A stretch of DNA of 64,000 nucleotides, from the NCBI GenBank assembly GCA_964247055.1, contig OZ176055.1, positions 8,246,001-8,310,000 on the forward strand, given 5' to 3'. The number at the start of each line of letters is the position of its first letter. Positions within the stretch are counted from its first letter, which is position 1. Source of the stretch: Paragordius varius (lineage: Eukaryota; Nematomorpha). The translations under genes and the position numbers were made by a program. The notes under the pieces were generated by a model. It worked only from the letters and a program-made list of their open reading frames with translations. It ran no database searches and was not told the origin of the DNA. Shown here piece after piece: positions 37,059 to 47,930 of the stretch.

Positions 37059-39637
37059 ACACATTAAATAATTGTTTCATGGAATCAGTCTTGTAATTTA
37101 CTCGTAACTTTATTTAAGTACCTAATATTTTATAAAAGCCAGACAGCAAATCATTTAGACATAGGCATCTATTGGAATAAAGTTAAACAAGCAAAAATAT
37201 GGAGATGATTAAATGTAAATGTATAATGGGATTAATTATTAGTTATATTCTCATTTCCATATATTTAGTGTTTGAAGTATACAATTTAGGTAATTATGTA
37301 TATTAACAATAATGTGTCCAGATATTTAGAACCCTGGCGCAGTAGAAAATTAAAACATACTTTGCCTATTTTTTAACCGGATTTTTGGCGTTTTATATTA
37401 AATGATATTGTTCTACTATTTATAAGTTCATTAATAACAATTAAAATATGCAACAATAAATTTATTAAAAATTTAATATAAATGTATGTACATATAATTA
37501 TATCATATGTTATATATATGGATATATAATAATACTAGCGTAAATCTCGTGCTGCTACGCAGCCCGAGGAAGTTCTTCGGACTAGTGGGGATATTTGAAA
37601 AAAGGGACAATAAAATGTTCCACATATGTGGATTATTTCGAAACATTATTTATTAGCTATGATCTCATAGGAATTTCAAAACGGTGCATTCATACTAATA
37701 TATTGTTTACTTGGGCGGAAAATAGATTCTATCAATTTGAATTTTTTGGAAAAATGGCATTTTACGGGAGGAGCAGGTAAAAAGAGGGCCTTAATTAAAA
37801 AAGCGAGCGGATTATGTTCGGCGCAATCGAATATAAGTAAACAAAAATCATATTTGAAATTGAATAGTCCAACACGTTTTCCAGAAAATTCTCTCAAAGA
37901 CACGATTTTTGTGGACTTCTGTTTTCAAAAAAAACCGTTTTTTTACACGGGGTAAGCCCGAACTGGGGGCCTAATTCAAAAAAGGGCGATAATATTGTCG
38001 GGGCATTCATTAATGATTATATTTTTTCGACATTTGGATTTGAATGGATCTACCGGTTTCCCGGAAATAGATCACCAAGCTTTCCATTTTTATAAATATA
38101 TAGATTATAATGGTATGTTTGTTTAAAAAATGCTAATTGTCAAAAACAATATAATTACCAATATATGATAATAAAAATAGAGGGAAACAATATATCTGGT
38201 TTTTATAAGATGTTGCCGTGCAGATAAAATCATTCACACACGATCTTATGAAAGTTCTGTTCCATAGCTTACTATTTGATAGCAGGTAAAACTATGCGTT
38301 GATGAAAAAAAGATAGGTGAATGGATAAATTATTCAAATGCTGACTTTGCTACAGTGTAAAATTCAAAAATCATTCAAATAGTTCTGGGTCTACCCGTGA
38401 CATAATTATTAATAAATAATTATTTTTTTATTATAGTAATAATATCTAAAAATAATAAATTATATATATTTTTCAGATTTATGTATTTGTTCCAATAATT
38501 TATGGTTTTGCGAAATTTTTTCTAAAAAAGCTTTACAATTTTCTTCTGTATTTTTGACTATTTTGATTTCAAAGTAATAAAAAAATTATTATGTGTGTGT
38601 GTGTGTGTGGACCATAATTAAAATAAGTCTATAAATTTTTTTATGCACAAAAGAATGAAAAGACTGGCTAAAAATTATTTAAGGAAGCAAAAAATTAAGG
38701 AACATACCTCCCGCCCAAAACATAAAAAAGTTGTTTTATTTTTAGAAAAAAAAAGGTTATATCGAAACCAAATATAATGAATTTTAAAAATAATGTGCGG
38801 AAATATAAAAATTTTCCGTTTGATAACTATAATTAAAATAAACTCAAATAAATTTAATTTAGCTGAAACTTATATGAAACAAGATAAATTTTCAAAAGAT
38901 AAAATTATTGAAATATTAATTTATTTTTTGTTTATTTTTGAGGTCGCTTTTGCGGAAGCCCTGAGTGAAAGGTTGGCCTAAATCTGGAGTCTGATATTGA
39001 TAGTTCCGCCACTTCGCGAATGGCTGCATTCATAAGCGATTTGACCGGTCCAAAACCCAACTCCATGTATAATTAGAGCAGAAAATAAAATATTAAAATT
39101 AAAGGCCATAGTTTTTTACAGTTCAAAAAAACCATTTATTTATTTTAATTAAGGGTACTCTATCGAATTCTACAAGCAAAACTTGTATAAATAAATGGTA
39201 ATTAAAATATTTATAAAAAAATTTTCAAAAAGCAGTACAAAAGTCAGGGCAGTACAAACGCGGTTTTTTTTCGAAAACCCAGTACTGTACTGCAAAAAAC
39301 AGTCTATCTGGTCACTTTACACCCCTGGATTAGACCTGGCGCATAGGCTTTTTTGATATTTTAGGATTACCAAACTTGTTCGCTAAATTTGGTTATTTAC
39401 TAATAACCAATTTTTTTTTGAAAAAACCGCAACATATATAAGATATAGATGTGTTATCCTATGTCAAAATTTAACATTTGGTTTACAAAATTTTAGCATA
39501 TTAAATAAAAACATTGGTAAATAAGACATTGACAAAAGCTAAATAGTTAAATTTATTGCATTCGAATTTTTATAAAAAAGCGAAACGTGTACTTGAGTAT
39601 ACCAAAAAATGACTCATGTGAATATTCATAGATTTAT
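37059..39637. other. Gene-poor region with diverged repeats
   Basis: About 37545-38060 is richer in GC and holds loosely repeated blocks (AGAGGGCCTTAATTAAAAAA and GGGGGCCTAATTCAAAAAAG; CGTTTTCCAGAAAATT and GGTTTCCCGGAAATAG) about 190 bp apart, perhaps two old tandem units. A (GT)n microsatellite lies at about 38591-38608. At about 39200-39330 CAGTACAAAAGTCAGGGCAG and AGTCTATCTGGTCACTTTAC resemble a hAT terminus like that at 12570. No gene was supported. Confidence 0.4.
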
Positions 39638-40353
39638 TTAATATCCAGTATATTGATTAGTGTCATTGACTATGGATAAAGCTTTTTCCTTATATTGGGT
39701 AGATTTATCTAAATTTTTGTCGCACCCATCCCCCTTTTTATACATGACACTCAACAGCGCGCAACACTTTGGATTATTCATATCACAACATTTGAGGGCA
39801 TAATTGAATGCTTTGTTTTTATCAGGGTTCAGTCCATTTTTACCTTAATATAATATGTGGGAAAATTTACCATTTAAGTATAAATGTGCTAAATCAAGAC
39901 ACGATGCATCATCTTGCAAATCACATGCCTTAGCAAGATAATAAACATATTTTTCTAAATTACTGTTGTTGTGATGGAATAGAGCATGTAAATAACAAGA
40001 TTTAGCAAAATTATAATCACATCCCAATTTGGAGTATTTTCCGACTGTCTGTGGATCTTTGGGAACACCTTACAATTAATGATTAAAAACCTTCACCAAA
40101 ATAAGAATATTTGGCAAACTTATAACAACTACGACCAACTTTATATTTATCACAATTCTCTTTATAAATTTTGGTTGCTTGCCGTAAATTTTTTTTAATA
40201 GTTTCGAAATAATCCCCTAAGCGTTGACAGGCTAATTATTAAATAACATGTACATTCGCTTCTTTTTTCTTCGTAACAAACATAACTATATTCTATAAAA
40301 ATATTTTCCAAATATTTTTGGACATCTTCGTCGTTTCTAAAATCCCATGCCAT
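39638..40353 (-). CDS. COA7: Cytochrome c oxidase assembly factor 7 (Sel1-repeat protein)
   Basis: Exons: 40353-40254, 40231-40091, 40068-39871, 39843-39638, giving 214 residues (human COA7 has 231). It begins MAWDFRNDEDVQKYLENIF, aligning with the COA7 start. It continues through Cys-containing Sel1-like helical repeats: CQRLGDYFETIKKN, CYKFAKYSYFGEG, GCDYNFAKSCYLHALF, ACDLQDDASCLDLAHLYLNG, and finally CDMNNPKCCALLSVMYKKGD. Paired cysteines recur through the repeats, as in COA7, which is a disulphide-rich protein of the mitochondrial intermembrane space needed for complex IV assembly and haem binding. Introns are only 22, 22 and 27 bases. Ends in TAA. Assignment rests on whole-length similarity and is strong. 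Confidence 0.9.
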
Positions 40354-40566
40354 AACACATGCGTACGCATTTGAAAAATCCTTTCATTAAAGTGTGTGAT
40401 GAGTGATTTTTAATTCAAAAAAATACATAAACCGTTTGCAAGGAGTTTTTAAAAATATAAAACTATAGTTATCACGTTAAGTATATAAAAACTTTTTCCA
40501 TACAACCTTTGAAATTAAGTTTAAAATATGTGAATGCCATTTGGAAAATAAATATTAAATTTTTGC

Positions 40567-40967
40567 TTAACACTTGGATACAACATAGTTTCTTTCAGTA
40601 AATTTGAATTGTTGAACACCCCAGGCCTGTGTAAAATTAAATCCACATTATGAAAAGATTTGTAAAAGTCGCTCATAAAACATTATTGTACAAAATATAA
40701 AAAAATTCATATAAAACTTCTATTACTTATTCTTCACTTTTAGATATGATTTAAATAAAAAAATTAGCTTTAAAAATTAATAAATTTGCATAAATATTGT
40801 ACAATAAAAATGGCTTCGAAGCAGTTTTTTATGGAACTATTTTCTTGAACTAAATTTTATTTAGATATTTTGACTTAGATATAGGCATAAACATAAATTT
40901 TGACCCTTTCTTTATGTAGTTTATAAAAAGATAGTCTAGGGTATTTATCGAAGAATTAAAGTGTTAA
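40567..40967. mobile_element. MITE family P, reverse copy
   Basis: Begins TTAACACTTGGATACAACAT and ends GAAGAATTAAAGTGTTAA. It keeps the ACACCCCAGGCCTG block near its start. It is the reverse complement of copy 33370-33945 with internal deletions. Confidence 0.6.
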
Positions 40968-41364
40968 TACTAGCTATAATAGTTTTATATATATTGTATG
41001 GAAAATATTAAATTTTTCATAAACAGCAGTTTCAGATACTTACCCAAGAAATAACTATTATATTTTAACAGAATGTTTTCCCGCGAGACTCATAACATCA
41101 ATAACATTTTTTTGGATGCTAACAACAAACATATAATTTAGCATATAATGTGGGTCCAATATTTCAATATATTCTTTATAAACAAAATAAATTATAATCA
41201 TAAAAATAATTATGACAAATATAACTAACAATTTATATATGCACATATATATTTTGTATTTATGAAATTTTTGATCATTATGGATTTGGTACCAAAATCA
41301 GCTACTCAACTTTATAGTTTTATCCCTAAGCAATTTTAAAATAAATATATTAAAAAGTTTATGG

Positions 41365-41745
41365 TATTAAGTCGAATAAATATGCTTTATTTAGTTTTAG
41401 GCGCATAATACATATACAAAAATTTTAAATAAAGTAAAATTGTAAAAAAATATTATCTCAAACTTATTTGACCCCCTTATCTCTTTTCAAATTGATGTTG
41501 GCTAATAAAGGTATATTATGATTAGAAAAAGTAAATAATTTACTTTAGTAAGTTTAAGTTGCATTTTATTAGAAAAAACTTGATATTTGATTATAAAATC
41601 GGCTGTTTAGTTCGGTCGCTTTGAGCTGTCGCAATTTAGACTCCAGACGACAAACTGTAAAAAATATAAGATTTTTTATCTAATATAGGAAAACAATGTT
41701 TGATGATTAAATTTTAACAAAAAAAATTTTAGAACAGTAGTAATA
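41365..41745. repeat. Dispersed repeat R3, copy 2
   Basis: Shares TTTAGTTTTAGGCGCATAAT, TATATTATGATTAGAAAA, TCGGTCGCTTTGAGCTGTC and TTTTTATCTAATATAGG with the copy at 3426-3925. It lies next to a family P MITE. Confidence 0.55.
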
Positions 41746-41818
41746 TTCTAGTATATCATCGCTTACAAAGAAGTGTAAAGGTCATAGTGTTAATCTTAAA
41801 CAATTTAAGATACTGGTA

Positions 41819-42316
41819 TTAACACTTTGACTCAAATTGGGGTATCTAAATACCCCAGACCAAATTTTAATTTATATTTTTAAAAATCTACTGAAGGCCC
41901 AATTTAAATTTATGCTTCTATCCGTAAAATTTTGTTTTGAAAAAAAAGTTCCATGTCAAACTATTTCGACGCCATTTTTATTTTACACATTTTTCACAAA
42001 ATACCGTCTTTAATTTATATTACATCTAACATTGATAGAAATAGAAAAATTGGTTAATTTTGTATTTTTTTAATTAAACCATTTCACACATGTCACGTTG
42101 ACGAAATTTTTACCTTTCGGTTTTAGCTTAAAATAAGTAATATATAGTATTTTTGAAGAAGATTTTTTTATATATTTCGGTTTATTAATGTTATATAAGT
42201 GTAAAATTGTGCCATGGTTTCGATTCCTTCCATACTTTTTGATTTTAAACAGGCCTGGGGTATCAAACTACCATGAATCGAAGGACTAAAATTAGTGTGT
42301 TGTATCCAAGTGTTAA
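41819..42316. mobile_element. MITE family P, copy 3
   Basis: Bounded by TTAACACTTTGACTCAAATT and TGTATCCAAGTGTTAA. The inner palindromes GGGGTATCTAAATACCCC and GCCTGGGGTATC are conserved. The body is co-linear with 33370-33945. Confidence 0.65.
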
Positions 42317-42613
42317 AAACAAACAATGAATGACAGTACTAGCTGAGAAACTTTACGGAATTTAGAATTATGACAAAAATACAGTGTGCCAAGTAAAGCA
42401 AGGAACGGTTTAAATCTTTAGCGTTAAATATCGATAGCGTCAAATATTAAAATTATTTTGAAAATTTCATAAATTTTTTAAAAAAATGCCGGGCTGGCGC
42501 CGATTTATCTTTGCAAATATACTAACACAGTGTACATAATCATAATGAAATATGTATATTGTGAATATGCACATGGTGTTTTGGTTTTGGCCTTTACGAG
42601 GGATATAAGAAAG

Positions 42614-42881
42614 TGTTAAAAGGGTTATTATCACACGCAAATTATCCTTCTTTTTTAGTGCGTCTTTGTCACGTTAAAAATATATATTACCTTGGTTGTG
42701 AATGCAAATTATTTTATTTATACTTATTATCTTTAACAACGTTTTAATCAGACAACTTTATCCTTGTGGCAATAACAAAATTTCATAATATATATAAGGA
42801 ATCATTGTGACACGCAGATCATAATATATTATTCAGTTTTGTTGTTATACTAAATAAATATATATATCCTTTTTTATATCA
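42614..42881 (+). repeat. 5' LTR
   Basis: Begins TGTTAAAAGGGTTATTATCA and ends TTTTATATCA, 268 bp. It differs from the 286-bp 3' LTR by small indels (the 3' copy has an extra stretch near 46890 and an extra GAATGC near 46998) and several substitutions, so the insertion is not recent. Confidence 0.9.
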
Positions 42882-42883
42882 AC

Positions 42884-42901
42884 TGGCGCGGCCATTCTAG
42901 G
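42884..42901 (+). promoter_or_regulatory. Primer-binding site
   Basis: TGGCGCGGCCATTCTAGG starts two bases after the 5' LTR. It has the TGG start expected for pairing with a tRNA CCA end. The tRNA species was not determined. Confidence 0.7.
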
Positions 42902-42903
42902 CT

Positions 42904-43731
42904 ATGGAAAAAATTAATTTATCATGTTTTAATCCAAATGTTGAGTTTACAAATTATATTACATATATTAAACGCAATTTGGAGGTCAAAAATGTCGCAG
43001 CCACCGATGAAAATATGAAGGCATGTTTGTTGGCTTTCGGAGGAATCAAAAATATCAATAAAATTAAAAATTATTTATCAAACAATAGACAACATACCAT
43101 TCCTAGATCTATTAAACGCCGGTATAAAAATCTTCTCCCCCTCAAGGAATATTTTTTCGTCGCGTTTTGATTTAATTAAAATGAAGAAGGGGAGAAGGAA
43201 ACGTTCACAGAATTCCTGTTAAGAGTTAAACAAATGGCCATCCACTGCCGGTTCTCGTCAAACATCGAGCACATCAGAGATGTATTCATCGCGGGGTTAG
43301 ATGAGCAAGCAGTGGAGATGGAGCTATTTACACGGTTCCCGGAGGCTTTAGAAAACGGGGCTCCCGTTTCTCTAAACACTGTAGTAAATATTGCTTTATC
43401 ACATGAGAAGGCACGAAATGTACTAACGAATGCAGAAGTGCTGTCCATCAATATTGAAAATGATAATAAAAATAACATTAAGAACCACAGTAGTAATGGT
43501 GAAATAAATGAAATAGCCACACTTCACCAATCAAAAAGCAACAATAGTAATAATAACCGACGAACCTGCACAAAATGTGGGAGGACTCATACGTTTGGAC
43601 ATTGCCCTGCCTATCGGAAAGAATGTTATAGATGCCATCTTTCAAACCACTTTGCTCGATGTTGTAAGGTAACGTTTAAAGCATATTCCCTTTTTAATAA
43701 GGCAAAAAAACCCAAATCGTTCCTAAAATAA
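42904..43731 (+). pseudogene. gag: gypsy gag with two CCHC zinc knuckles
   Basis: One frame interrupted by stops at about 43168-43182. The 3' part ends with a pair of zinc knuckles: CTKCGRTHTFGHC (CX2CX3HX4C) and CYRCHLSNHFARC (CX2CX4HX4C), the nucleocapsid signature. The upstream part is an ordinary gag capsid-like region. Disrupted, so not expected to assemble. Confidence 0.85.
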
Positions 43732-43748
43732 ATAATTTTCCTATTGAA

Positions 43749-45386
43749 ATGATTTTTGATACGGGTGCCGATATTTCAATCATAAATTATAAAAACTGGT
43801 GCCGTCTTGGCAAACCAGCACTAGATTTTCATAACAATAATAGTTTCATGCATGCATACAATAATAATCGTATAAAAACATTAGGTAAATGCAAATTACA
43901 GGTTGAATTAGATAAAAGAACGCACATTCTAGAGTGCTTTATTATAAACAACAATTTACCATCAATATTTGGAATGGACTGGATAAAACAATTTAATTTG
44001 AAATTACCCAGTCATGTAATAATAAATAACTTATCTTCACATGATATAAATAACAAATTTAACAAGTTATTTTCTGAGGGCCTTTGTTGCTGGAAAGGCG
44101 AACCGATTAAAGTGTTTTTAAGTAATAATAATTTTGGTACAATTTTTTAAAGTAGAAGGGTGCCACTATCGTTACAAAGCAAAGTGGAGGATGAGATAAA
44201 TAGATTGGTAAAACTGGATATAATTGAGCCTGTTGATCCAAAAAAGACTAGAATCGTTTGGTCCAGCCCTACTGTAAATATTTTAAAACCGAATAAAGAG
44301 CTTAGAATATGCGCGGATTTTAAAATAAGTATAAATCCACACAAAACCGCCGCAATACATAATCCCAACCTTTGACGACCTCATCTTAAAAATTTCCTTC
44401 GGCAAATCTTTCTCGACACTAGATTTGAAAGACGCCTATTTTCAGATTCCAGTTGACCCAGATAGTCAGCACTTACTAACAATTTCTACACATAAGGGGT
44501 TTTATAAGTATAAACGATTGCCTTGTTGAATTGCGCTCCAAGTTTCTTTCAACAAATAATGGACGAGTTATTAATTGCGTAGGTACCGCCGTTTATTTAG
44601 ATGACGTTATAGTGACAGGCGAAACCGAGACAAAGCACAAGGACAACCTAATAAAGGTATTTACCAAATTGGAGACAATGGGATTAAAATTGCGCAAAGA
44701 TAAAATAAAACTTTTTCAACCATCTGTGGAATATCTTGGTCATACTATTTCTAAAAATTGCATTAAACCCTCCCCAAATAAAATTAGAGCCATCTAAAAG
44801 TGCCCGACCCAAAACCACTCTTAGATCATTTTTGGAATTACTTAATTTTCATGCAAAATTCATCCCTTCCCTAAGCATTTTAATGGGAAAACTACATAAA
44901 TTAGCAGGTAACAAACAAAAATGGTGTTGGACGCTAACGCATGATTCGATATTCAAAAAAGCTAAAGACTTGATCTGCCAGAGTAGTTCCTTGCATCCGT
45001 ATAATCCCAAACTACCTATAGTCTTGGAAACCGATGCGTCAATGTCAGGATACGGTGCTATTTTATCACATAGAACAACAGCGGGTAATCACCCGATCGC
45101 CTACACGTCAAAAAAATGCTCTCAAGCTGAAGAAAACTATTCAGTAATAGAGCGAGAAGCAAAAGCTATCCTAATAGCGTTAGAGAAGTTTAAAACCTTT
45201 TTGTATGGCAGAAAATTTATAATACAAACGGACCACAAACCTTTAGTGAAACTATTTGGGCCTCAAAGAGATCTAAGTAAAATTAATAATTGTAAACTAG
45301 TACGCTGGATAACTAGAATATCGGTATTCGATTTTATTATAGAACATTACCCTGGTACAGAAAACATAGCTGACTGCCTATCGTGA
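43749..45386 (+). pseudogene. pol: gypsy protease, reverse transcriptase and RNase H
   Basis: The protease has the catalytic DTGADISII motif near 43755. After an in-frame stop the reverse transcriptase follows: the LDLKDAYFQIPV block near 44420, then in another frame VYLDDVIVTG (YxDD variant LDD) near 44600. RNase H carries ETDASMSGYGAIL near 45030, then YTSKKCSQAEENYSVIEREA and TDHKPLVKLF. At least two frameshifts separate these parts. Confidence 0.9.
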
Positions 45387-45410
45387 CTTCCCATTGAAAA
45401 CCAGGAGCCG

Positions 45411-46822
45411 ATGGCTTTTGAGAAAGACGATGAAAGTAGCAATGTTCATTTGATTTGGTCCAACGAATTAAATTTAAATAAAGAAATTATCTATCAAGAG
45501 TCGATAAAGGATCCTACGATAGCAATATTAAAAGTAGCCCTAAGGTCTAATAATTGGATGGACCCCCTGGTCAAGCCTTTCATCGCAATAAAAAATGAAA
45601 TTGAGGATGCATACGGTCTATTATTTGTGGGAGATCGGGTAATAATCCCGAACAAAATTAAGACAGATATTTTAGATACCTGCATAGTGGTCATCCGGGA
45701 ATACAAGCCATGAAACTATTAAGCCGTGAAAAGGTTTATTGGCCCGGGTTGAGCCAAGATATCGAAAAATGGGTGCGTAGTTGCCAAAACTGCCAAAGGC
45801 TGCGCCCAAATGTACCCGAAAATCCCACCTATCAATGGAACGGGAATACAACCATATGGGAACGGCTCCACCTAGATATCGCTGGACCCATTGACAATTC
45901 ATACTGGGTGGTACTAATTGATCATTGCACCCGCTGGGTGGAGGTAGAGACGTTACGCTCTGTGAATACAGGTAATATTCTAAAGTTTTTAGAAACCTGT
46001 TTTTGCCGATATGGGTACCCAAAAGTGGTGGTTACTGATAACGGCTCTTATTTTAAATCGGGGGAGTTTGAGAGAACTTTAGCTTCCTCTAATATAAAAC
46101 ACATAACATCAGCTCCCTACCACCCCCGAACAAATGGGTTGGTAGAGAGAGTAATTTACACTCTAAAAAATCATTATTCAATGTCAACCCCACTTTCCGC
46201 AGACCCAGTGCGAAGATTAAACCAAATCTTATGGGCTTACCGAAACACGCATCACAGTTCCACGAATGAGACCCCCGCGCATTAGTTTTTAAAAATAACT
46301 ATGCAAAGCCCATTTACATGGATGAAAACGAAACCCAACGAATTCATGGATGCTCCCGACATTCCGCAGGAGTTTGAAAAGGGGCAAAAGGTATATATCA
46401 AGAATGAATTGTCTATTGGTTGGAGGGAGGGACAAATCGTCGACAGAACGGGATGGTTATCGTACAATGTCAACGACAATGGCAAAATTATCCGCACTGA
46501 TCAATTAAAGAATCGCATGGATTGGTCGGCCGAAGGAGAAGACGCGAGAAGTGAGGAAAAGACTAAAAATCTAGATAACTCGGAAATATCAATCAGCATT
46601 CCTAACTCATCATCCGCAAACTTAAACAACAATGATAATAACCTCCGAAAACATCCCACGGAACATGAAATAAGAACCCCTGAAAACATCGAGGAGAATC
46701 CGGAATCAGAAAGTGCGCCTTCATGTGAGAATATTCCCGTGCAAACAAGTGACAATTCTTTTACTACGACTCGCCGGTACCCGATTCGATCCCGAAAGCC
46801 ACCCGACCGATATCAAGCTTAA
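45411..46822 (+). pseudogene. pol: gypsy integrase and C-terminal tail
   Basis: The zinc-binding H..H...C..C region is split by a frameshift near 45690; its second half includes SCQNCQRLRP. The catalytic core shows LHLDIAGPI, VVTDNGSYF and an N-G-LVERV block, giving the D,D,E triad. A stop at about 46283 cuts off a tail ending RYPIRSRKPPDRYQ, a common end in this clade. No chromodomain was recognised. Confidence 0.9.
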
Positions 46823-46833
46823 GGAAGAAGGTA

Positions 46834-47119
46834 TGTTAAAAGGGTTATTATCATGCGCAAATTATCCTTCTCTTTTTTGGTGCATAATACACTTTTGTCC
46901 TTGTTACGTTAAAAATATATATTACCTTGGTTGTGAATGCAACTTATTTTATTTATACTTATTATCTTTAACAACGTTTAAATCAGACAACTTTATCCTT
47001 GTGAATGCAATAACCAAATTTCATAATATATATAAGGAATCATTGTGACACGCCGATCATAATATATTATTCAGTTTTGTTGTTATACTAAATAAATATA
47101 TATATCCTTTTTTATATCA
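46834..47119 (+). repeat. 3' LTR
   Basis: Same ends as the 5' LTR. Preceded by the purine tract and followed by the GAAAG target duplication. Confidence 0.9.
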
Positions 47120-47930
47120 GAAAGTTAGTACACTTTTGTGGTAAAAGCCACATATTAAAAATTGGCATTGCGCATATTTTTATTAAAATTTTTTTAGTGA
47201 AAGCTAGCTTCATTTCAATAATAACGCCTAAGACATATCAATACATATGAAAAACAAAATAATTCTGAAAAAAATTTTTTTAGATATGGGTTACTACCTC
47301 AAATTTGTAATCTTTTTAATAGGGGTTTGTTCTTTTAAAATAAATACACAAATGTTGAAATTGCGAGATAAAAAATTTAACATGCTGAATTTCGTTATCA
47401 ATTAAAAATATATAAAAAAATGCCTACTTTTTTCAAAATATAATTTTTACCAAATTTGGTTGAAGCGTACTTCATACTATTTTGAGGCATGTAAACGGTT
47501 TAACAAGGTTATAAAATATTATAAAACATTTTCTAATTCCAGAATTTTGAATAAAACGTCCAATCATCTTCATATATATTATAAATTGTGTCTTTTACAA
47601 AAACCACATAAATTTGAAAGCAAACGAACCTAATATTATTTGGCTTATAATCAGGTGATATATTTTAGTGATATTTTTTGGAATATAGTATTTCGCTTCC
47701 AAAAATATATAAAACAGTGCGCGCGCTAATTTTTTCATTTTTTGATATTGATTTACGACCAAAATGTAGATATCTTTCGTAAATCACTGGTGAGGGCCAA
47801 AACCAAAAGCACCATGAGAGTCCCGAAATATTTTCATATCAAAACTTATATTCATCAGATATTTTTTACCCCCGATTTTGTACACTGTGTAATCCAATCA
47901 GCAAACAGAAGAGTTGGAAATTCCAATAAA

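Larger units (their letters stand above)
42614..47119 (+). mobile_element. Decayed Ty3/gypsy LTR retrotransposon
   Basis: LTRs 42614-42881 and 46834-47119 begin TG and end CA. The insertion is flanked by a perfect 5-bp duplication, GAAAG, at 42609-42613 and 47120-47124. A primer-binding site follows the 5' LTR, and a purine tract AAGGAAGAAGG (46821-46831) precedes the 3' LTR. The domain order gag, protease, reverse transcriptase, RNase H, integrase is that of Ty3/gypsy. The frame shifts at least four times and has several stops, so it is inactive. There is no envelope gene. Confidence 0.95.
42500..47930. mobile_element. Older inverted-repeat element split by the gypsy insertion
   Basis: Sequence left of the gypsy element (about 42500-42600: AACACAGTGTACATAATC, then CATGGTGTTTTGGTTTTGGC) reappears inverted at about 47800-47905 (GCCAAAACCAAAAGCACCAT, then TACACTGTGTAATCC). 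The retroelement therefore landed inside a shorter element with terminal inverted repeats. A relative without the insertion may be at about 32640-32890. Confidence 0.5.

Noticed and set aside
41058-41246. Minus-strand small membrane protein (VIFVIIIFMIIIYFVY)
   Set aside because: Ile/Tyr/Phe-rich frames arise by chance in sequence this AT-rich. No splice partners, homologues or conserved context were visible.
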